Source: Neisseria subflava (lineage in GTDB: Bacteria > Pseudomonadota > Gammaproteobacteria > Burkholderiales > Neisseriaceae). Taken from it: 64,000 nt of DNA. Shown here piece after piece: positions 53,628 through 64,000 of the stretch (positions within the stretch are counted from its first letter, which is position 1; every line of letters starts with the position of its first letter). The stretch is from the NCBI RefSeq assembly GCF_024205745.1, contig NZ_CP073117.1, forward strand, positions 1,240,001 through 1,304,000, in the 5' to 3' direction. Under the pieces are notes generated by a model, which was given only the letters and a program-made list of their open reading frames with translations, made no database searches and had not been told where the DNA came from. Position numbers and translations under genes: made by a program.

Positions 53628-56249
53628 ATGAGCAAAACCATCCATTATTTGAAAGACTACGCCGCGCCAGCTTACCGTATTCTGAAAACCGACCTGCATT
53701 TCGATATTTTAGAACCGCAAACCATCGTCAAATCCAGTCTGACCGTTCAACCTGAAAGAGCAGGGGAGCCATTGGTATTGGATGGTTCGGCAAAACTGCT
53801 GTCTGTGAAAGTAAACGGCCAGGCCGTAGATTATGTGTTGGAAGACGAAAAACTGACGATTGCCGGCGTGCCGTCTGAAAACTTCACGCTGGAAGTGGAA
53901 ACTGAAATTCTGCCTGCTGAGAACAAATCTCTGATGGGTCTGTATGCTTCCGGCGGCAACCTGTTCACCCAATGCGAACCGGAAGGTTTCCGCAAAATTA
54001 CGTTCTACATCGACCGTCCGGATGTCATGTCTAAATTTACCACCACCATCGTTGCAGACAAAACACGCTATCCGGTGTTGCTGTCTAACGGCAATAAAAT
54101 CGATGGCGGCGAGTTTTCGGACGGCCGTCATTGGGTGAAATGGGAAGACCCGTTTGCCAAGCCGAGCTATCTCTTTGCTTTGGTGGCTGGCGATTTGGCA
54201 GTAACGGAAGATTATTTTACGACCATGAGCGGCCGTAAGGTCAAAATTGAGTTCTACACCACTGAGACAGACAAACCTAAAGTCAGGTTTGCCGTGGAAT
54301 CGTTGAAAAATGCAATGAAATGGGACGAAACACGCTTTGGCTTGGAATACGATTTGGATATTTTCATGGTCGTTGCCGTGGGTGATTTCAATATGGGCGC
54401 GATGGAAAACAAAGGTTTGAATATTTTCAACACCAAGTTTGTGCTGGCCAACAGCCGTACCGCGACCGATACCGATTTTGAAGGCATCGAATCTGTTGTC
54501 GGCCACGAATATTTCCACAACTGGACAGGCAACCGCGTGACCTGCCGTGATTGGTTCCAATTGTCGCTGAAAGAAGGTTTGACTGTATTCCGCGATCAAG
54601 AGTTTTCCGGCGACCGGGCCAGCCGCGTGGTACGCCGTATCGACAATGTCCGCATGCTGCGCTTGTTCCAATTCCCTGAAGATGCAGGCCCGACTGCGCA
54701 TCCTGTCCGCCCGGCCAGCTATGAAGAGATGAACAACTTCTACACCATGACCGTTTATGAAAAAGGTGCGGAAGTGGTGCGCATGTATCACACCTTGCTT
54801 GGGGAAGAAGGCTTCCAAAAAGGCATGAAGCTGTATTTCCAACGCCACGACGGTCAAGCTGTGACTTGTGATGATTTCCGTGCCGCAATGGCAGACGCAA
54901 ACGGCATCAATCTTGATCAGTTTGCTTTGTGGTACAGCCAAGCTGGCACGCCGGTTTTAGATGCTCAAGGCCGTCTGAAAGATGGAGCGTTTGAATTGAC
55001 CATCAAACAAACCATTCCGGCCACGCCCGATATGGCGGACAAACAGCCGATGATGATTCCGGTCAAAACCGGTTTGCTGAATGAAAAAGGCGAAGCGGTT
55101 GAGTTTGAATATCAAGGTGAACGGGTGAAAGAGGCGGTTTTGGTATTGACCGAAGCCGAGCAGACTTTTGTATTGGGCGGCGTCAATGAGCCGGTTATCC
55201 CGTCTCTGCTGCGAGATTTCTCTGCGCCGGTCACCCTGAACTATCCGTACAGCGAGCAAGAATTAGCAACTTTACTGGCGGCAGATGAAAATGAGTTTGC
55301 CCGTTGGGAAGCTGCCCAAACCTTGTATCATCGTGCCATTAACGCCAACCGTCAGGCATTGGCGGAAGGCCGTCCTTTGCCTGAACATAAAGCATTGATG
55401 GATGCTTTGGCTTTGGTGGTTTCCGGTGATTTCGACCCAGCATTCCGCGCCATTTTGTTGCAAATGCCGTCTGAAACCGATGTATGGGCGGAAGAAGAAA
55501 ATATTGATCCGATTCAGGTTCATCAAGCGCGAGAAGCCTTGCTCAATGCCGTTGCCGTCAAGTTCCTGCCTCAATGGCGCGAGCTGAACCGTCAAGCTGC
55601 CGAGCAAGAAAACCAAGCCGATGCTGCTGTTCGTTATGAATACAGTCCGGAACTGGCCGGCTGGCGTACTTTGCGTAATGCTTGCAGGGCATTTATCCTT
55701 CGTGCTGACGCAGCGCATATCGAACACGTTGCGGAGAATTACGAAGCAATGGCGCAAAACATGACCCACGAATGGGGTATCTTATCCGCAATCAACAGCA
55801 ATGAAAGCGAAATCCGCAATCACTTGTTGACGCAATTTGCCGATAAATTCGCCGATGATGCTTTGGTAATGGACAAATACTTTGCCCTGATTGCCTCAAG
55901 TCGCCGCAAAGATACTTTACAACAAGTTCAGACGGCCTTGAATCATCCTAAATTCAGCATCGAAAACCCGAATAAGGCCCGTTCTTTGTTGATCAGCTTC
56001 AGTCGCAATATTCCGCACTTCCATGCAGAAGACGGCAGCGGCTACCGCTTTGTAGCCGATAAAGTGATGGAAATCGACCGTTTTAATCCGCAAGTTGCTG
56101 CCCGATTGGTGCAGGCTTTCAACATCTGCAACAAATTGGAAGCCAACCGCAAAGCTATCATGATCAAAGAATTGCAACGCATCCATGCACAAGAAGGTTT
56201 GTCCAAAGATGTGGGCGAGATTGTCGGTAAGATTTTGAATGAAAAATAA
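53628..56249 (+). CDS. pepN: Aminopeptidase N (M1 family)
   Basis: 873-residue cytoplasmic zinc aminopeptidase. [11 protein letters not shown] is the exopeptidase motif; the zinc site is [20 protein letters not shown] with the downstream Glu in [14 protein letters not shown]. Length matches the E. coli-type PepN (about 870). The C-terminal helical domain ends in [10 protein letters not shown]. An internal DUS lies at about 54966 and an AT-type DUS at about 55469. It is monocistronic. Confidence 0.95.
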   Translation: MSKTIHYLKDYAAPAYRILKTDLHFDILEPQTIVKSSLTVQPERAGEPLVLDGSAKLLSVKVNGQAVDYVLEDEKLTIAGVPSENFTLEVETEILPAENKSLMGLYASGGNLFTQCEPEGFRKITFYIDRPDVMSKFTTTIVADKTRYPVLLSNGNKIDGGEFSDGRHWVKWEDPFAKPSYLFALVAGDLAVTEDYFTTMSGRKVKIEFYTTETDKPKVRFAVESLKNAMKWDETRFGLEYDLDIFMVVAVGDFNMGAMENKGLNIFNTKFVLANSRTATDTDFEGIESVVGHEYFHNWTGNRVTCRDWFQLSLKEGLTVFRDQEFSGDRASRVVRRIDNVRMLRLFQFPEDAGPTAHPVRPASYEEMNNFYTMTVYEKGAEVVRMYHTLLGEEGFQKGMKLYFQRHDGQAVTCDDFRAAMADANGINLDQFALWYSQAGTPVLDAQGRLKDGAFELTIKQTIPATPDMADKQPMMIPVKTGLLNEKGEAVEFEYQGERVKEAVLVLTEAEQTFVLGGVNEPVIPSLLRDFSAPVTLNYPYSEQELATLLAADENEFARWEAAQTLYHRAINANRQALAEGRPLPEHKALMDALALVVSGDFDPAFRAILLQMPSETDVWAEEENIDPIQVHQAREALLNAVAVKFLPQWRELNRQAAEQENQADAAVRYEYSPELAGWRTLRNACRAFILRADAAHIEHVAENYEAMAQNMTHEWGILSAINSNESEIRNHLLTQFADKFADDALVMDKYFALIASSRRKDTLQQVQTALNHPKFSIENPNKARSLLISFSRNIPHFHAEDGSGYRFVADKVMEIDRFNPQVAARLVQAFNICNKLEANRKAIMIKELQRIHAQEGLSKDVGEIVGKILNEK

Positions 56250-56300
56250 AGCTTGTCTGTTGACCTTATTGTAATTTGGCAATAGGGGTAGATAGACTAA

Positions 56301-56334
56301 AGGCCGTCTGAAACCGATTGGTTTCAGACGGCCT
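56301..56334 (+). terminator. DUS hairpin after pepN
   Basis: AGGCCGTCTGAA (56301-56312) and its inverse (56323-56334), followed by TTTTTC. Confidence 0.8.
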
Positions 56335-56390
56335 TTTTCGTATGTTAACGCTTAAATTAATTTTCGTTGAGGGTAGGGGATAGGAATAAA

Positions 56391-56420
56391 AAAAGAGCCT
56401 GCATAAAACAGGCTCTTTTT
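56391..56420 (-). terminator. Terminator of the porin gene
   Basis: AAAAGAGCCTG and CAGGCTCTTTT form an 11-bp stem just downstream of the porin stop on the minus strand, with A/T runs on both sides. Confidence 0.8.
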
Positions 56421-56436
56421 TATACTAATCCGAAGA

Positions 56437-57564
56437 TTAGAATTTGTGACGCAGGCCAACCAAACCAGAGATGGTTTCAACTTTGTGAGGGCCAGACTCA
56501 GCACCACGCAACCAGCCGGCAGAAACCAGAGCAGTAGTGCGTTTAGAGAAATCGTAGTCAGCACCAACGATAACTTGGTCGTATTGAGTGCCTTTCAGTT
56601 TTTGACCGTCAACTTTAGCTTTGAAGCCGTGAGCGTAAGAAACGCGAGGAGTTACGTTACCAGCGCGGTAAGCGGCAGTAGCAGCAACTTCGATAGTTTC
56701 AGCAGGACGGCTGTCCAAGCCAGCAGCAGTACCAAATACTACGTTAGAAGCGTTAGTACCGGCAGCGCGCATAGCAGAAGTTACAACACCGTTAGATTGG
56801 GCTTCGGCATAGTCACCCAAAGTTTCCCAGTTTTTAGCGTATTGGCCGGCTACAGATACGAACAGGTTGTTAGCATCGTAACCACCTACTAAGCGGTGTA
56901 CGTGACCGTCTTTTTCAGAAACGGCGTTTTTACGGAAACCACCAGCGTATTGACCGAAGAAACCAGAGTTTTCGTAGTTCAGGCCAGCGTAGTAAGTGTC
57001 ACGGGTAGCGTCGTTGTGAGTGTATTTGTCAGAAGGGTTAGCGTTGTCGCGTGGAGTGTATTGTACGCTTGCGCTGAAGCCTGAGAATACAGGGCTGTCG
57101 TAACGTACAGATACTGCGCGTTCGTCAACACGAGTGAATACAGACATGTTCAAAGCACCGTTGCTGCTTTCCCATTGGTCAACGTTGTCGCTAGAGTCTT
57201 TAACAGTAGAGTTCAATTTACCGGCACGAACTTTACCGAAGCCACCTTCCAAACCGATGAAAGATTCGCGAGAAGCCCACTCTTTGTCGCCACCGGCGAT
57301 AGAAGTGTTTTGTTCAACTTGCCAGATGGCATTCAGGTTGTTACCCAAGTGTTCGTGGCCTTTAAAGCCGATGCGTGAACCGAAGTCAGCGATTTCAGTA
57401 GCAGTTTTAGAGCTTTTCTCATGACCCAGTTTAGCAGCAGTTTGTTCACCCAATTTTACTTTGGATACTTCAACGCCGGCTTTGATTTGACCGTACAGAG
57501 TTACGTCAGCCATAGCTGCAACAGGCAAAGCTGCCAGAGTCAGGGCAATCAGGGATTTTTTCAT
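56437..57564 (-). CDS. Major outer-membrane porin (PorB-like, Gram-negative porin family)
   Basis: 375 residues. The signal peptide MKKSLIALTLAALPVAAMA is cleaved before DVTLYGQIKAGVEVSKV, the classic neisserial porin start. The sequence is a 16-strand barrel type ending in the aromatic C-terminus GLVGLRHKF used by the BAM machinery. FGSRIGFKGHEHLGNNLNAIWQVEQ and GLEGGFGKVRAGKLNS are conserved strand/loop-3 segments. It forms trimeric channels for ions and nutrients. Variable loops such as TPRDNANPSDKYTHNDATRD face outside. AAGGA precedes the ATG. Confidence 0.92.
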   Translation of the reverse strand: MKKSLIALTLAALPVAAMADVTLYGQIKAGVEVSKVKLGEQTAAKLGHEKSSKTATEIADFGSRIGFKGHEHLGNNLNAIWQVEQNTSIAGGDKEWASRESFIGLEGGFGKVRAGKLNSTVKDSSDNVDQWESSNGALNMSVFTRVDERAVSVRYDSPVFSGFSASVQYTPRDNANPSDKYTHNDATRDTYYAGLNYENSGFFGQYAGGFRKNAVSEKDGHVHRLVGGYDANNLFVSVAGQYAKNWETLGDYAEAQSNGVVTSAMRAAGTNASNVVFGTAAGLDSRPAETIEVAATAAYRAGNVTPRVSYAHGFKAKVDGQKLKGTQYDQVIVGADYDFSKRTTALVSAGWLRGAESGPHKVETISGLVGLRHKF

Positions 57565-57650
57565 TGCTGTTTTCCTTTTTTAAGTGTGAAGAAGCGAGCA
57601 TTCGTTCTTCTTATTACGATATCGTTCTGTTTCAACGATTCCATGACCAT

Positions 57651-57679
57651 AATATAAAGGTTATGGCTTAAGAAAACAA
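57651..57679 (-). promoter_or_regulatory. Promoter of the porin gene
   Basis: On the minus strand TTGTTT (57674-57679), a 17-nt spacer and TATATT (57651-57656), about 87 nt before the ATG. No homopolymeric tract of the meningococcal porA kind occurs in the spacer, so phase variation is not indicated. The rest of the 387-bp gap to ilvC holds a partial DUS. Confidence 0.6.
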
Positions 57680-57904
57680 ATTTTCCTCTTGTTTTGAACG
57701 TATTTTGTTGGGAAACGTTGTTTTTTACAGACAGAGTAGGTATGAGAAATAGTCGTTTATTTTGTAATATGTTTTTCTAAAAGGAAATTTTAGGAGAACC
57801 ATAAACGCCGGCTTATTGAAGTTGGGGATCAAATGTCGTTTATATTGTTTTTAGACGGCCTTGTTGAGTTAGATTTATAGTGTATTGGATTTTAAAATTA
57901 TAAA

Positions 57905-57932
57905 AAACCTGCCTGAGTGATCAGGCAGGTTT
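57905..57932 (-). terminator. Terminator of the ilv operon
   Basis: AAACCTGCCTGA and TCAGGCAGGTTT form a perfect 12-bp stem with a 4-nt loop, beyond the ilvC stop on the minus strand. Confidence 0.85.
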
Positions 57933-57951
57933 CATTTGCTTGAAAGACAGA

Positions 57952-58974
<1,023 letters not shown>

Positions 58975-59026
58975 TTAGTGTAAGAGGGTTCCGGATAATC
59001 CGGGTTGAGTTAAAAGTAATAGGGGC

Positions 59027-59320
59027 TTAAGCGGGGACTTGGTTCATCAAGACGATTTCCAATGCTTCGGTTTTTCCTTCGATGGATTTGACGAAGTTTT
59101 GGAAATGTTCGCTGGCATTATGTTCGTCAATAGCTGCTTGGGATTTCCAGCTTTCTACGAATACGAAACGGTTGGGTTTGCCGATTTCTTGGTGCAGGTC
59201 GTAGCTGATGTTGCCTTCTTCTGCACGGCTGGCTTTGACCAATTCTTTAAACTGGGTAGCCAGAGCCTCGGTGTATTCGGGTTTGACGGTAACTAATGCA
59301 ACGATTTGGATGCTTGACAT
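59027..59320 (-). CDS. Antibiotic-biosynthesis-monooxygenase (ABM) domain protein
   Basis: 97-residue ferredoxin-like alpha/beta protein: IQIVALVTVKPEYTEALATQ, EEGNISYDLHQEIGKPNRFVFVESWKSQAAIDEHNAS. The family includes quinol monooxygenase YgiN and haem-handling enzymes; which activity applies here is unknown. It lies between ilvH and ilvC on the same strand, with AGGAGA before its ATG, and is probably co-transcribed with the branched-chain genes, an uncommon place for such a gene. Confidence 0.82.
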   Translation of the reverse strand: MSSIQIVALVTVKPEYTEALATQFKELVKASRAEEGNISYDLHQEIGKPNRFVFVESWKSQAAIDEHNASEHFQNFVKSIEGKTEALEIVLMNQVPA

Positions 59321-59386
59321 GTTTGTCTCCTGCTGTTTTTCAGACGGCCTTTGTTGAAAGTAAAAGGTCGTCTGAACGATACAGCG

Positions 59387-59878
59387 TTAAATTTTCAAAA
59401 TACGCTCGCCACGGCCGATACCGGCTGCGCCTGTGCGTACGGTTTCCAAAATTTGAGCACGACCGACTGTTTCAAGGAAAGAGTCGAGTTTTTCGGTAGA
59501 ACCTGTGATTTCGATGGTGTAGCTGCGGTCTGTTACGTCAATGACGCTGCCACGGTAGATTTCGGTCAATCGCAGGAATTCGTCGCGGTCTTTGCCGACG
59601 GCGCGGACTTTTACCAACATCAGCTCACGTTCGACAAAACGGCTTTCGTTCAAATCGACCACTTTGATAACTTCAATCAGTTTGTTGAGCTGTTTGGTGA
59701 TTTGCTCGATAACGTGTTCGTCGCCATGGGTAACGATGGTCATGCGAGACAAGGTTTTGTCTTCGGTTGGTGCAACAGCCAGGGAGTCGATGTTGTAATC
59801 GCGCGCGGAGAACAAACCTACCACACGGCTCATCGCACCTGATTCGTTTTCCATCAGAATAGATAAGATATGTCGCAT
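59387..59878 (-). CDS. ilvH: Acetolactate synthase small (regulatory) subunit
   Basis: 163 residues with an N-terminal ACT domain that binds valine for feedback inhibition: HILSILMENESGAMSRVVGLFSARDYNIDSL. A C-terminal domain follows (about 85-163). It starts ten bases after the ilvB stop with AGGAGAG as ribosome binding site. It stabilises and regulates the large subunit encoded just upstream. Confidence 0.94.
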   Translation of the reverse strand: MRHILSILMENESGAMSRVVGLFSARDYNIDSLAVAPTEDKTLSRMTIVTHGDEHVIEQITKQLNKLIEVIKVVDLNESRFVERELMLVKVRAVGKDRDEFLRLTEIYRGSVIDVTDRSYTIEITGSTEKLDSFLETVGRAQILETVRTGAAGIGRGERILKI

Positions 59879-59888
59879 TTTTCTCTCC

Positions 59889-61616
59889 TTACGCTGACAA
59901 TGTTTCGCGCATATGCGGCGGCAGAACCATCTCGTCCAAGCCTTTGCCGTTGCCGACCATAGGCAGTACGTTTTGTTTCTTGTCGGTCAAGAAATCGAGG
60001 AATACCAGACGGTCTTTTTGGTTTAATGCTTCCAGCAATGCGCCTTCTACATCGGATTTCTTGTCCACACGGATGCCGATATGGCCGTAGGCTTCAGCCA
60101 GTTTGACAAAATCAGGCAATGAATCGAAATAGGTTTCCGATTCACGGTTGCCGTAATAAAGTTCTTGCCATTGGCGGACCATGCCGAGGTAGCCGTTGTT
60201 CAGGGTAACGACGTTAACCGGAACGCGGTATTGGAAGCAGGTGGACAGCTCTTGGATGTTCATCTGAATCGAGCCTTCGCCGGTGATACAGAATACATCT
60301 TGATCAGGAGCGGCCAGTTTCGCGCCGATGGCATATGGCAAGCCGACACCCATTGTGCCTAAACCGCCGGAATTGAGCCATTGGCGAGGACGCTCGAATG
60401 GGTAATATTGGGCGGTAAACATTTGGTGTTGACCGACGTCGGAAGTGATGATGGCAGAATTATTGGTGATTTCGGCCAGTTTTTGAATGACGTATTGCGG
60501 TTTGATGATTTCGCTTTCATTGTCAAACCACAGGCAGTTGCGCGAACGCCATTCTTCAATGCTTTTCCACCATTTATCCAATGAGTCGGCTGCAGGTGCA
60601 GATTCTTGTTTGCCCCACAATTGAATCATTTCGGACAATACGTTTTTCACGTCGCCGACAATCGGGATATCCACTTTGACGCGTTTGGCAATGCTGGACG
60701 GGTCAACGTCGATATGGATAATTTTTTTGGCTTTTTCAAAGAATTTGGACGGCACGGAAATTACGCGGTCATCGAAGCGCGCACCGATTGCCAGTACAAC
60801 GTCTGCATTCTGCATGGCGAGGTTGGCTTCGTAAGTACCGTGCATGCCCAGCATACCCAAGAATTGGCGGTCGCTGGAAGGGTATGCGCCCAGGCCCATC
60901 AATGTACCGGTACAAGGAGCGCCGATCATGCGGACAAATTTGGTCATTTCCTCAGAGGCATTGCCCAAAACTACGCCGCCGCCGAAGTAAACAATAGGGC
61001 GTTTGGCGGAAGCCAGCATTTGTACGGCTTTTTTGATTTGACCGATGTGGCCTTGTACAACCGGTTGATAAGAGCGGATGAAAATGTCTTCTTGCGGATA
61101 GCTGAATTTAGCCATCGCTTGGGTGACATCTTTAGGAACATCGACAACAACGGGACCCGGACGGCCGCTTGCAGCAATTTGGAAAGCTTTTTTGATGGTG
61201 TCTGCCAACTCAGCGATATTGGTCACCAAGAAATTGTGTTTGACACAAGGGCGGGTAATGCCGACTGTATCCACTTCTTGGAATGCGTCTGTTCCGATGA
61301 GGGAGTTGCCCACCTGGCCGCTGATGACTACCAACGGAATGGAGTCGCTGTAAGCGGTAGCGATGCCGGTCAGTGCATTGGTTACGCCTGGGCCGGAAGT
61401 TACCAAAGCAACGCCGACTTTGCCGCTGACACGGGCATAAGCATCTGCCGCATGTACGGCTGCCTGCTCGTGGCGAACCAGGATGTGCTTGAATTTATTG
61501 AGTTGGAAAAGGGCATCGTAGATTTCGATAACCGCGCCGCCCGGATAGCCGAATACATACTCGACACCTTCGGCTTTGAGACTTTGCACGATGATTTGTG
61601 CGCCAGATAATTGCAT
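59889..61616 (-). CDS. ilvB: Acetolactate synthase large (catalytic) subunit
   Basis: 575-residue thiamine-diphosphate enzyme condensing pyruvate with pyruvate or 2-ketobutyrate. FGYPGGAVIEIYDAL and the ThDP-activating Glu in LVRHEQAAVHAADAYAR lie at the N-terminus; the FAD-binding middle domain covers about 190-330. The ThDP/Mg motif is GEGSIQMNIQELSTCFQYRVPVNVVTLNN. GAGGT lies upstream of the ATG. First gene of the operon, with a leader of up to about 200 nt. Confidence 0.95.
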   Translation of the reverse strand: MQLSGAQIIVQSLKAEGVEYVFGYPGGAVIEIYDALFQLNKFKHILVRHEQAAVHAADAYARVSGKVGVALVTSGPGVTNALTGIATAYSDSIPLVVISGQVGNSLIGTDAFQEVDTVGITRPCVKHNFLVTNIAELADTIKKAFQIAASGRPGPVVVDVPKDVTQAMAKFSYPQEDIFIRSYQPVVQGHIGQIKKAVQMLASAKRPIVYFGGGVVLGNASEEMTKFVRMIGAPCTGTLMGLGAYPSSDRQFLGMLGMHGTYEANLAMQNADVVLAIGARFDDRVISVPSKFFEKAKKIIHIDVDPSSIAKRVKVDIPIVGDVKNVLSEMIQLWGKQESAPAADSLDKWWKSIEEWRSRNCLWFDNESEIIKPQYVIQKLAEITNNSAIITSDVGQHQMFTAQYYPFERPRQWLNSGGLGTMGVGLPYAIGAKLAAPDQDVFCITGEGSIQMNIQELSTCFQYRVPVNVVTLNNGYLGMVRQWQELYYGNRESETYFDSLPDFVKLAEAYGHIGIRVDKKSDVEGALLEALNQKDRLVFLDFLTDKKQNVLPMVGNGKGLDEMVLPPHMRETLSA

Positions 61617-61967
61617 ATTGACCTCTTTTATATGGCCTCAAACCAATAGGAATAATCCGCCTCACCACAGCACCTGTAATGCAATTCCACCAAGCAGCGA
61701 TTTAGGGTACGCGCACTGAGGGAATACGATGACAGTCAGACTATCCAAGCAATTGGGAAGAAACACAGAGTTTGTGAAAAAGAGTAGAAACGATAACGCA
61801 ATCCGACTGTACAAGCAAGACAAAATCTTTCATCTTTTAACGTTTAAGGAGAGAAAATAGATTATCGTTTGATTTTAAAGAAATAAAAAAACAGTTTTAT
61901 TGAGCTTGATGTGGGTGGATTGTTGACAGTTTGAGTAAGGAGAAGGTTTTTACAAATGATAAATAGC

Positions 61968-62001
61968 AAAAAACCTCTTGACTGAATCAAGAGGTTTTTT
62001 T
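61968..62001. terminator. Terminator of tRNA-Leu
   Basis: AAAAACCTCTTGA and TCAAGAGGTTTTT form a long stem with a short loop, immediately downstream of tRNA-Leu on the minus strand; it has T-runs on both strands. Between here and ilvB (61617-61967) only the ilv leader region was seen. Confidence 0.8.
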
Positions 62002-62005
62002 AATT

Positions 62006-62090
62006 TGGTGCCCAGGGTCGGACTCGAACCGACACACCTTGCGGCGGGGGATTTTGAGTCCCCTGCGTCTACCAATTTCGCCACCTGGGC
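62006..62090 (-). tRNA. tRNA-Leu (anticodon CAA)
   Basis: Minus-strand 85-nt class II tRNA with encoded CCA. Acceptor GCCCAGG/CCTGGGC, anticodon stem GGGGA/TCCCC with loop CTCAAAA (CAA, reading TTG), a long variable arm, and T stem GTCGG/CCGAC. Confidence 0.93.
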
Positions 62091-62374
62091 TAGCGAAGAA
62101 GTCGTCATTATAGCGAGTTCTCGAATCTTGTAAAGCAGTAATTGAAAAAAAATTGGATTATTTTTATATTTGTTTGATTTTTAATGAATTAAACTTTTTT
62201 CGTTTGATGCTATCTAAATGGAGGACAGATTTTTAAAACAAAAAAGGCAGTATTTATCTGCAAAAAGGGCTACATTTAATGTGTCAAACGCGTTAATATG
62301 AAGATGTTTTGTTTTTATATCGGCCGGGCGGTTGTTTGGCTTCACTTAATTTGAAACGGTTTTGGAGAAAATTT

Positions 62375-63037
62375 ATGCTTTCCGTTACACGAACTTTCCT
62401 ACTCAGTGCTTTTGCGTTGGCTGCTCTGGCTGCTTGTCAGCCTAAAGAAGAGGCCAAAGAGGCTTCTTCGACACCTGCCGCTTCTGCCGCGCCTGCTGCT
62501 TCCGGTGAGTCTGCGCCCAAAGTGCAAGCGCGCGGTACCGATATGCGCAAAGAAGACATTGGCGGTGATTTCACATTGACCGATGGCGACGGCAAACCTT
62601 TCAGTCTGAGCGATTTGAAAGGCAAAGTGGTCATTCTGTCTTTTGGTTATACCCACTGTCCTGACGTATGCCCAACCGAGTTGCTGACTTACAGCGACAC
62701 TTTGAAACAATTGGGCGATCAGGCTAAAGACGTGAAAGTAGTATTTGTCAGCATCGACCCTGAGCGCGATACGCCTGAAGTAATCGGCAAATACGTCAAA
62801 CAGTTCAACCCTGATTTTATCGGCCTGACGGCAACCGGCGATCAAAGCCTGCCTGTCATCAAACAGCAATACCGTGTGGTATCGGCTAAAGTAAACCAAA
62901 AAGAAGACAGCGAAAACTATTTGGTCGACCACTCTTCAGGTGCATATTTGATTGATAAAAACGGTGAAGTGGCGATTTTCTCGCCTTATGGCAGCGAGCC
63001 GGAAACGATTGCGGCTGATGTGAAAACTTTATTGTAA
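62375..63037 (+). CDS. SCO1/SenC-family copper lipoprotein
   Basis: 220-residue thioredoxin-fold protein. The signal ends in the lipobox LAAC at Cys21, followed by a low-complexity Ala/Ser/Pro linker to about residue 50. The metal site is FGYTHCPDVCPTE (CxxxC) with the later His in YLVDHSSGAYLID. Sco proteins deliver copper to cytochrome oxidase; in pathogenic Neisseria a Sco protein also aids resistance to oxidative stress. GGAGA precedes the ATG at 62375. It stands alone; the 284-bp upstream gap is AT-rich with no gene. Confidence 0.88.
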   Translation: MLSVTRTFLLSAFALAALAACQPKEEAKEASSTPAASAAPAASGESAPKVQARGTDMRKEDIGGDFTLTDGDGKPFSLSDLKGKVVILSFGYTHCPDVCPTELLTYSDTLKQLGDQAKDVKVVFVSIDPERDTPEVIGKYVKQFNPDFIGLTATGDQSLPVIKQQYRVVSAKVNQKEDSENYLVDHSSGAYLIDKNGEVAIFSPYGSEPETIAADVKTLL

Positions 63038-63048
63038 AAACGTAGTTG

Positions 63049-63085
63049 AGGCCGTCTGAAATGGGTTGTGGATTTCAGACGGCCT
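63049..63085 (+). terminator. DUS hairpin between the Sco gene and hisG
   Basis: AGGCCGTCTGAA (63049-63060) and its inverse (63074-63085), with TTCTT downstream. Confidence 0.75.
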
Positions 63086-63120
63086 TCTTACTTTATGATA
63101 CGGCAAAGGAGAATAAAAAA

Positions 63121-63774
63121 ATGACCGGCACACTTTTAACGATTGCTTTATCCAAGGGGCGAATTTTTGAGGAAACCCTGCCGCTGTTGGCTGCCGCCGG
63201 TATTGTGCCTGCGGAAGAGCCGGAAAAATCGCGCAAGCTGATTATTGGTACGAATCATGACAATATCCGTTTGGTGATTGTACGCGCAACCGATGTGCCG
63301 ACTTATGTGCAGTATGGTGCGGCGGATTTCGGGATTGCCGGTAAGGACGTGCTGATCGAGCATGGCGGAGATGGCCTGTATCAACCTTTGGATTTGCACA
63401 TCGCCTCATGCCGCATGATGGTTGCGGTAAAAAAAGGTTTTGATTACGCCGCCGCTTCCAAACCCGGCAGCCGCTTGCGGATTGCCACCAAATACCCCGA
63501 CATTGCCGCCGAACACTTTGCCGACAAGGGTGTGCATGTGGACATCATCAAACTGTACGGCTCGATGGAGCTTGCGCCTTTGGTCGGTTTGAGCGATGCG
63601 ATTGTCGATTTGGTTTCCAGTGGCAATACATTGAAGGCCAATGGTTTGGAAGCTGTGGAACATGTGGCTGATATTTCCAGCCGCTTGGTGGTCAACAAAG
63701 CGGCGTTGAAAACCAAATATGCGCTGTTGAATCCGATTATTCAGGCATTTGAAAATGCCGCTAAGGCCGTCTGA
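63121..63774 (+). CDS. hisG: ATP phosphoribosyltransferase, short form (HisG)
   Basis: 217-residue catalytic subunit for the first step of histidine synthesis. [37 protein letters not shown] and the PRPP-binding region [19 protein letters not shown]-like [17 protein letters not shown] are diagnostic. At 217 residues it is the short form that needs the regulatory partner HisZ, not present here. AAGGAG precedes the ATG at 63121. The reading frame ends in a DUS that gives Lys-Ala-Val and the TGA. Confidence 0.94.
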   Translation: MTGTLLTIALSKGRIFEETLPLLAAAGIVPAEEPEKSRKLIIGTNHDNIRLVIVRATDVPTYVQYGAADFGIAGKDVLIEHGGDGLYQPLDLHIASCRMMVAVKKGFDYAAASKPGSRLRIATKYPDIAAEHFADKGVHVDIIKLYGSMELAPLVGLSDAIVDLVSSGNTLKANGLEAVEHVADISSRLVVNKAALKTKYALLNPIIQAFENAAKAV

Positions 63775-63822
63775 AAAGTTTTTTGCAAAAACTGTCTGCC
63801 AACCCAGTTTGAAAGCCCTGTC

Positions 63823-64000
63823 ATGATGCAAAGCAAACCGACACTCGATACGATTCTTTCCCATCGTTCCATCCGCAGGTTTACTTCCGAGCCGATTGCC
63901 GATGAAATCCTCGATACGCTGGTTCGCGCCGGACAGCAGGCTTCGACCTCCAACAACCTGCAATGCGTTTCCATCATACGCGTATCCGACCTTGCGTTGA
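63823..64000 (+). CDS. Nitroreductase-family protein, 5' part only
   Basis: 59 codons reach the window edge. MQSKPTLDTILSHRSIRRFT and GQQASTSNNLQCVSIIRV match the N-terminus of NfsA/FRP-type flavin nitroreductases (the HRSxRxF FMN-phosphate motif, then the ASTSNNLQ segment). Two adjacent ATG codons at 63823 and 63826 are both possible starts. It lies 48 bp after hisG on the same strand. The rest is outside the window. Confidence 0.8.
   Translation, partial: MMQSKPTLDTILSHRSIRRFTSEPIADEILDTLVRAGQQASTSNNLQCVSIIRVSDLAL

Noticed and set aside
61617-61860. Possible attenuator with leader peptide before ilvB
   Set aside because: A GTG-started short frame on the minus strand has several Leu, Val and Ile codons, but I found no terminator hairpin with a T-run and no alternative pairing, so the pattern is not sufficient.

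Overview
The window is chromosomal DNA from a commensal Neisseria. The 12-bp DNA uptake sequence AGGCCGTCTGAA occurs dozens of times, mostly as inverted pairs that double as terminators. This AG form dominates, with only a few ATGCCGTCTGAA copies. From memory of the known DUS dialects this fits the N. subflava / N. flavescens group better than the meningococcus or gonococcus; that species assignment is inference. The gene content (tonB-exbB-exbD, PorB-like porin, NsrR/NnrS, UbiM-type hydroxylase, NMB0315-like M23 peptidase, an IS1106-like element) is also typically neisserial.

Layout. 0-4 kb: thioesterase, xerC, and a Fur-type promoter driving tonB-exbB-exbD. 4-7 kb: ETF-ubiquinone oxidoreductase, folP, a CAU-anticodon tRNA. 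7-11 kb: a nitric-oxide response cluster (nsrR, hemerythrin-like gene, nnrS) followed by an IS5-family element that has landed at the edge of the nnrS terminator. 11-16 kb: tRNA-Arg, a DUF441 gene and ispB, divergent from rplU-rpmA; ubiM; and queF (with a preQ1 riboswitch) followed by yhhQ. 16-33 kb: housekeeping and envelope genes (heptosyltransferase, M23 peptidase, pncB, aroE-mtgA, glnA, an M50-like protein that lacks its zinc motif, dusB-fis, a GATase, a frameshifted EamA transporter, a ClC channel, purH, a 42-residue lipoprotein).

33-53.5 kb is the striking part. Two giant trimeric autotransporter adhesins (about 2579 and 3146 residues) flank dusA and a yciO-type gene. The first carries long uninterrupted collagen-like Gly-X-Y stalks and about 23 short beta modules. 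The second has a stalk made of five tandem modules of about 305-318 residues. Both are preceded by sequences matching a sigma-54 (-24/-12) promoter with correct spacing. The pathogenic neisseriae are known to have lost functional RpoN, while commensals can use it for pilin. I therefore propose a sigma-54-controlled adhesin pair as the candidate new system. Nearly identical internal repeats in both genes predict rapid length variation.

53.5-64 kb: pepN, a major porin, the ilvB-ilvH-ABM-ilvC operon, tRNA-Leu(CAA), a Sco-family copper lipoprotein, hisG and the start of a nitroreductase gene. No rRNA, CRISPR array or prophage was seen.
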